Shown in pieces: positions 4,608 through 7,966 of a stretch of DNA of 7,966 nt. Below the pieces are notes generated by a model that was not told where the DNA came from, did not search any database, and saw nothing but the letters and a program-made list of their open reading frames with translations. Every line of letters begins with the position of its first letter. The first letter of the stretch is position 1. Both the position numbers and the translations under genes were made by a program. Source of the stretch: Pontiella desulfatans (lineage in GTDB: Bacteria; Verrucomicrobiota; Kiritimatiellia; Kiritimatiellales; Pontiellaceae); contig JARFRL010000361.1 in the NCBI GenBank assembly GCA_029287275.1, positions 1 to 7,966 of the forward strand, written 5' to 3'.

Positions 4608-7600
4608 ATGAATCAGGCGGAAACAAAGGAATTATTACAATCGGTGAAGCGGTCGCTGGATGACGTTCTGGCGCGGGACCGTTCCTATTTGAATTCGCTG
4701 ATGCGGCGCGTTCGACAGTGCGTTCACGACGACAAGCCTTCCGACCAACCGGCGGCCAAGCTGAACGACGCGTGGCTTCAATCGTTGGAACGCGCCCGCA
4801 AGCGGGCCGCGGTGAAGCTCAAGCTCGACTATCCGGAGATTCTGCCGATCTCCGCGAAACGGGCGGATATCCAAAAACTGATCGAAGACCACCAGGTGGT
4901 GATCGTCTGCGGAACGACGGGTTCGGGCAAAACCACGCAGTTGCCGAAAATCGCGCTGGAAGCCGGCGCGGGCAAGACCGGACGGATCGGCGTGACGCAG
5001 CCGCGGCGTCTGGCCGCGACCGGCATGGCGCGGCGCGTCGCCGAGGAAATGGACTCGGACTACGGCGCGGGCGTGGGCTGTCAGGTTCGGTTCGACGACC
5101 AGACGGGTGATGAAACCCTCATCAAGTTCATGACCGACGGCATCCTGCTGGCGGAAACGCGGCGCGATCGGCATCTGCTGCAATATGATTGCCTGATCAT
5201 CGACGAGGCGCACGAACGCAGCCTGAACATCGATTTCATTCTGGGCTACTTGAAAAACCTGATGACCGTCCGGCCCGACCTGAAGATCGTCATCAGCTCG
5301 GCGACGCTCGACGCGGAGAGCTTCGCGGCGTTTTTCGATGGCGCGCCCGTCATCGAGGTGGAAGGCCGCGTCTATCCGGTCGAGGATTTCTTTCTCCCTC
5401 CGGGAAAGGACGAGGAGCTGTCGAACCACATCCTGCGCGCCATGCGCTGGATCACCGACGTGGACGACCGCGGCGACGTGTTGATTTTTCTGCCGGGCGA
5501 GCGCGAGATCCGCGACGCGACCAAAAAGCTGGAGGGCCAACATTGGAAGAGCACCGAGGTGCTGCCGCTGTTCGGCCGGCTTAGCATGGGCGAGCAGCAA
5601 CGGGTCTTCAAAGTCGGCGGGCGGCGGAGAATCATCCTCGCGACGAACGTCGCGGAAACGTCGATCACGATTCCGGGCATTCACTACGTCATCGATTCGG
5701 GCCAGGTTCGGCTGAGCCGCTATAATCCGCGGACGCAGGTGCAGGGTCTTCAGATCGAGCAGGTTTCCCAGGCCAGCGCGCGCCAGCGCCGCGGACGCTG
5801 CGGCCGCGTGACGGACGGCATTTGCGTCTATCTATACGACAAGGACACGCTCGAAAACAGCGCGCGGTTCACCGACCCCGAAATCCGCCGCTCCTCGCTC
5901 GCGGGCGTCATTCTCCAGATGGATCTGCTCAACCTGCCCCCCATCGATCAATTCCCGTTGATCGATCCACCGCGCGCGGCGCTGGTGAACGAGGGCTATA
6001 AAACCCTGCGCGACATCGGAGCGATCGACGAGGGCCGCGCGCTCACGCCGATGGGCCGCGACATCGCCCGGTTCGCGGTCGATCCGCATCTGGCCCGCAT
6101 GGTGGTTCAAGCGCGCGAGGAAGGCGCGCTGCCGGAAATTCTGATTCTCGTTTCGTTCCTGTCGATTCAGGACGTGCGGGAACGCCCCGCCGAAAAGGCC
6201 GAGGCCGCGGATCTCGCGCACAACCAATGGAAGGATCCGAAGTCCGATTTCATAACGATCCTAAACCTGTGGAACGCCATCGAGTCCGAACGCGGCGGTG
6301 GCGGGTCGCACGGCAGGCTGCGTAAATTCTGCAAAAAGAACTTCGTCAACTATCGCCGCGTCATGGAATGGCGCAATCTCTGGATCGACCTGCGCGAAAC
6401 CCTGCGCGACCTGAAATGGAAATTCTCCACCGACTGGAATCCGGAGGATTCCAATTACGATCTGATCCACCGCGCCCTCTTGGCGGGACTTCCCGCGAAC
6501 ATCGGCGTGAAGGGCGAGGACCGCGCGTTTATCGCGGCGCGCGACCGTTCCTTTTTCATTTTTCCCGGATCCGGCCTGTTCAAGAAACCGCCGGAATGGG
6601 TGATGACCTTTTCACTCGTCGAAACCACGAAGCTCTACGCGCGGATCGTCGCGGCGATTCAGCCCGAATGGGTCGCCTCCGTCGCGCCGCACCTGTGCAA
6701 GGCGATCTATAAACAGCCGGAATGGAACGCGGACAAAGGCTTCGTCTACGCGAAGGAGTCGATCGTCTCCGGCGGCCTCACGCTTTCCAGCGGAAAACGC
6801 GCGCACTTCGGGCCGGTCAACCCCGAGGAAGCGCGGAAGATCTTCATCCGCGACGGCATGGTCCCCGCGAACCTGACCACGCGCGGCGGATGGCTCAGAC
6901 TCCACCAAGCGATGCTCGACCAAATCCACAGCCTCGAGGAGAAGATTCGCCGTCCCGGCGCCCTGCTCGACGCGGACGCGGTCTTCGACCATTTCGATCG
7001 CCTGCTGCCGGAGGATGTTTATTCCGTTCAATCGCTCGAAAAATGGATCCGCGCCTCCAAGGCCCGGATCGCCATGCGGTTGGACGACGCGATGTATCGC
7101 CAGTCCACGCCCATACGGCCGGAGGATTATCCGGAAACGCTCACCTTCCACGACGAGGACTTTCATCTCATCTACACCTTCGAGCCGGGCGACGAGCTCG
7201 ACGGCATCGCGCTGGTCTGCCCGACCGACAAGCTCGCGTTCCTGCCCGACTGGGGCCCCGACTGGTTGGTGCCGGGATGGCTCGAGGAAAAGGTCAACCG
7301 CCTGCTAAGGACGTTGCCCAAAAACCTCAGAACCACCCTCGCGCCCATCGACCGGACGGCCGCGGCCTTTTTTCACACCTTCACAGGTGTGAAACCCGCG
7401 GGCCCCCTGCTCGACGCCTTGTCGGCGTGGCTGCAACAGGAATTTCAATTGCCGGTCGACGCGTCGGACTTCGATGAAAAGGCGCTCCCCGAGTTCCTGC
7501 GGATGAAGGTGATCGAAACGAAGGACGATGAAATCGTGCAAGTGCACAAGTCCATCTCCGCGGAGCATCGACTGAACGTCCACCTGAGCGGAGCCGAAAT

Positions 7601-7966
7601 GGCGTTCGCGAAGTGGACCCTGCCCCCGGGCGAAACCTGGCCGGGCGGCGAGCTGCCGGAATTCATCCTCAGCGAGGACGGCAAAAAGACCCGCGGCTAC
7701 CCGGCGCTGACCGCGGCCGCAACGGGCGGTGGCCGCGCCGTTTTCCTGAGCGAGATCGAGGCGGCCTGTTCCCATCACGTAGGGTTGGCGCGGCTGTTCT
7801 GGATCCTTCACGCGGACCAGGTGAGATACGTGGAGAAACGGCCGCCGCTCACGCCGACGCTGCAACTCACCCTCTCCACGATCGATGGCGATTTCCTGAC
7901 CGACTTGATGAACGCCTCGATCGTCGAGGCGTTGACGAACGACGGCCGGATCGGCATCCGCGACGG
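4608..7966 (+). CDS. hrpA: ATP-dependent RNA helicase HrpA (DEAH box), 3' end cut by window edge
   Basis: HrpA unwinds RNA with ATP in the cytoplasm; in E. coli it has been linked to mRNA processing and to rescue of collided ribosomes. Seen: 1,119 codons without a stop, against about 1,300 aa in E. coli, so roughly 180 residues are missing. The N-terminal helical segment has LARDRSYLNSLMRRVR, like E. coli. Motif I GTTGSGKT spans 102-109, Ia TQPRRLAA 130-137, II DEAH 199-202, III SAT 231-233, IV VLIFLPGEREI 291-301, V TNVAETSITI 346-355 and VI QRRGRCGR 393-400. An HA2/winged-helix region follows (about 445-540), then an OB-like segment (IHRALLAGLPANIG, about 620-690) and the long HrpA-specific DUF3418-type C-terminal region (about 700 on). 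The start MNQAETKELL is the only upstream ATG that keeps the N-terminal homology; no clear Shine-Dalgarno precedes it. No frameshift is visible. A perfect hairpin sits within it at 7371-7394. Confidence 0.97.
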   Translation, partial: MNQAETKELLQSVKRSLDDVLARDRSYLNSLMRRVRQCVHDDKPSDQPAAKLNDAWLQSLERARKRAAVKLKLDYPEILPISAKRADIQKLIEDHQVVIVCGTTGSGKTTQLPKIALEAGAGKTGRIGVTQPRRLAATGMARRVAEEMDSDYGAGVGCQVRFDDQTGDETLIKFMTDGILLAETRRDRHLLQYDCLIIDEAHERSLNIDFILGYLKNLMTVRPDLKIVISSATLDAESFAAFFDGAPVIEVEGRVYPVEDFFLPPGKDEELSNHILRAMRWITDVDDRGDVLIFLPGEREIRDATKKLEGQHWKSTEVLPLFGRLSMGEQQRVFKVGGRRRIILATNVAETSITIPGIHYVIDSGQVRLSRYNPRTQVQGLQIEQVSQASARQRRGRCGRVTDGICVYLYDKDTLENSARFTDPEIRRSSLAGVILQMDLLNLPPIDQFPLIDPPRAALVNEGYKTLRDIGAIDEGRALTPMGRDIARFAVDPHLARMVVQAREEGALPEILILVSFLSIQDVRERPAEKAEAADLAHNQWKDPKSDFITILNLWNAIESERGGGGSHGRLRKFCKKNFVNYRRVMEWRNLWIDLRETLRDLKWKFSTDWNPEDSNYDLIHRALLAGLPANIGVKGEDRAFIAARDRSFFIFPGSGLFKKPPEWVMTFSLVETTKLYARIVAAIQPEWVASVAPHLCKAIYKQPEWNADKGFVYAKESIVSGGLTLSSGKRAHFGPVNPEEARKIFIRDGMVPANLTTRGGWLRLHQAMLDQIHSLEEKIRRPGALLDADAVFDHFDRLLPEDVYSVQSLEKWIRASKARIAMRLDDAMYRQSTPIRPEDYPETLTFHDEDFHLIYTFEPGDELDGIALVCPTDKLAFLPDWGPDWLVPGWLEEKVNRLLRTLPKNLRTTLAPIDRTAAAFFHTFTGVKPAGPLLDALSAWLQQEFQLPVDASDFDEKALPEFLRMKVIETKDDEIVQVHKSISAEHRLNVHLSGAEMAFAKWTLPPGETWPGGELPEFILSEDGKKTRGYPALTAAATGGGRAVFLSEIEAACSHHVGLARLFWILHADQVRYVEKRPPLTPTLQLTLSTIDGDFLTDLMNASIVEALTNDGRIGIRD
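7371..7394. repeat. Perfect 10-bp inverted repeat inside hrpA
   Basis: TTTCACACCT and AGGTGTGAAA are exact reverse complements separated by the four bases TCAC. A T-run on the left (7368-7373, partly within the arm) means the minus strand has an A-run after the hairpin, so neither strand looks like an intrinsic terminator. The frame reads through as FFHTFTGVK without disturbance. Confidence 0.75.

Noticed and set aside
4121..4609. Minus-strand open frame of 162 codons spanning the DUF362 3' end and the intergenic gap
   Set aside because: It is antisense to the conserved DUF362 tail, and its N-terminal part is the translated dispersed repeat (NHEDTKDTK), a classic false protein.
4635..5684. 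Minus-strand open frame of 349 codons
   Set aside because: Antisense shadow of hrpA over the helicase motifs; the composition (Arg, Asp, His, Val rich) is typical of shadow frames in GC-rich DNA.
7368..7394. Hairpin in hrpA as an intrinsic terminator
   Set aside because: The T-run precedes rather than follows the stem on the plus strand, the minus strand has an A-run after it, and the frame continues well beyond.
1..7966. Mobile element, phage, CRISPR, toxin-antitoxin or defence system
   Set aside because: No transposase, integrase, regular spacer-repeat array, tRNA-like cloverleaf or recognisable defence domain was seen. HrpA's helicase motifs are those of the housekeeping DEAH family, not a defence helicase.

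Overview
The window carries six protein-coding genes on a GC-rich chromosomal segment from a bacterium. SD-like sequences precede some starts, and two genes start with GTG. A dispersed intergenic repeat of the 'TTAACCACGAAGACACC' type is present. In my experience this repeat is common in Verrucomicrobiota, Planctomycetota, Kiritimatiellota and some deltaproteobacteria-like genomes, so a PVC-type or similar environmental Gram-negative organism is plausible. The sequence alone does not fix the phylum.

Left part (1-2919, all on the minus strand, read right to left). A YbiT-type ABC-F ATPase (2919-1321) is followed after one base by an unrecognised 107-aa acidic protein (1319-996). An AT-rich 212-bp gap (784-995) follows, holding a decayed copy of the repeat and a promoter-like sequence. 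Next comes a small Dabb-domain (stress-responsive A/B barrel) protein (783-493), followed after one base by a shikimate kinase-like P-loop kinase that runs off the left edge (491-1). Both within-pair junctions read TGACGTG (stop, one base, GTG start), so each pair looks like a translationally coupled two-gene operon.

Middle (2920-4607). A divergent intergenic region separates ybiT from a plus-strand DUF362 protein (3144-4343). That protein ends in a cysteine-containing tail with a GCPP motif, which suggests an Fe-S site. A GNRA-capped terminator-like hairpin follows it. The next intergenic stretch holds the better-preserved copy of the dispersed repeat, just upstream of the last gene.

Right part (4608-7966). 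One long plus-strand reading frame, open to the window edge, encodes an HrpA-type DEAH-box RNA helicase: 1,119 codons are visible and the C-terminus is missing. It contains a perfect 10-bp inverted repeat inside the coding sequence.

The gene content is mostly housekeeping and translation/RNA related (ABC-F ribosome factor, HrpA helicase, shikimate kinase-like enzyme). I see no phage, transposase, CRISPR, tRNA or rRNA, and no convincing new multi-gene system. The items most worth a second look are the two repeat copies, the shikimate kinase-like protein lacking a key substrate arginine, the cysteine-rich tail of the DUF362 protein, the unknown 107-aa partner of YbiT, and the palindrome inside hrpA.
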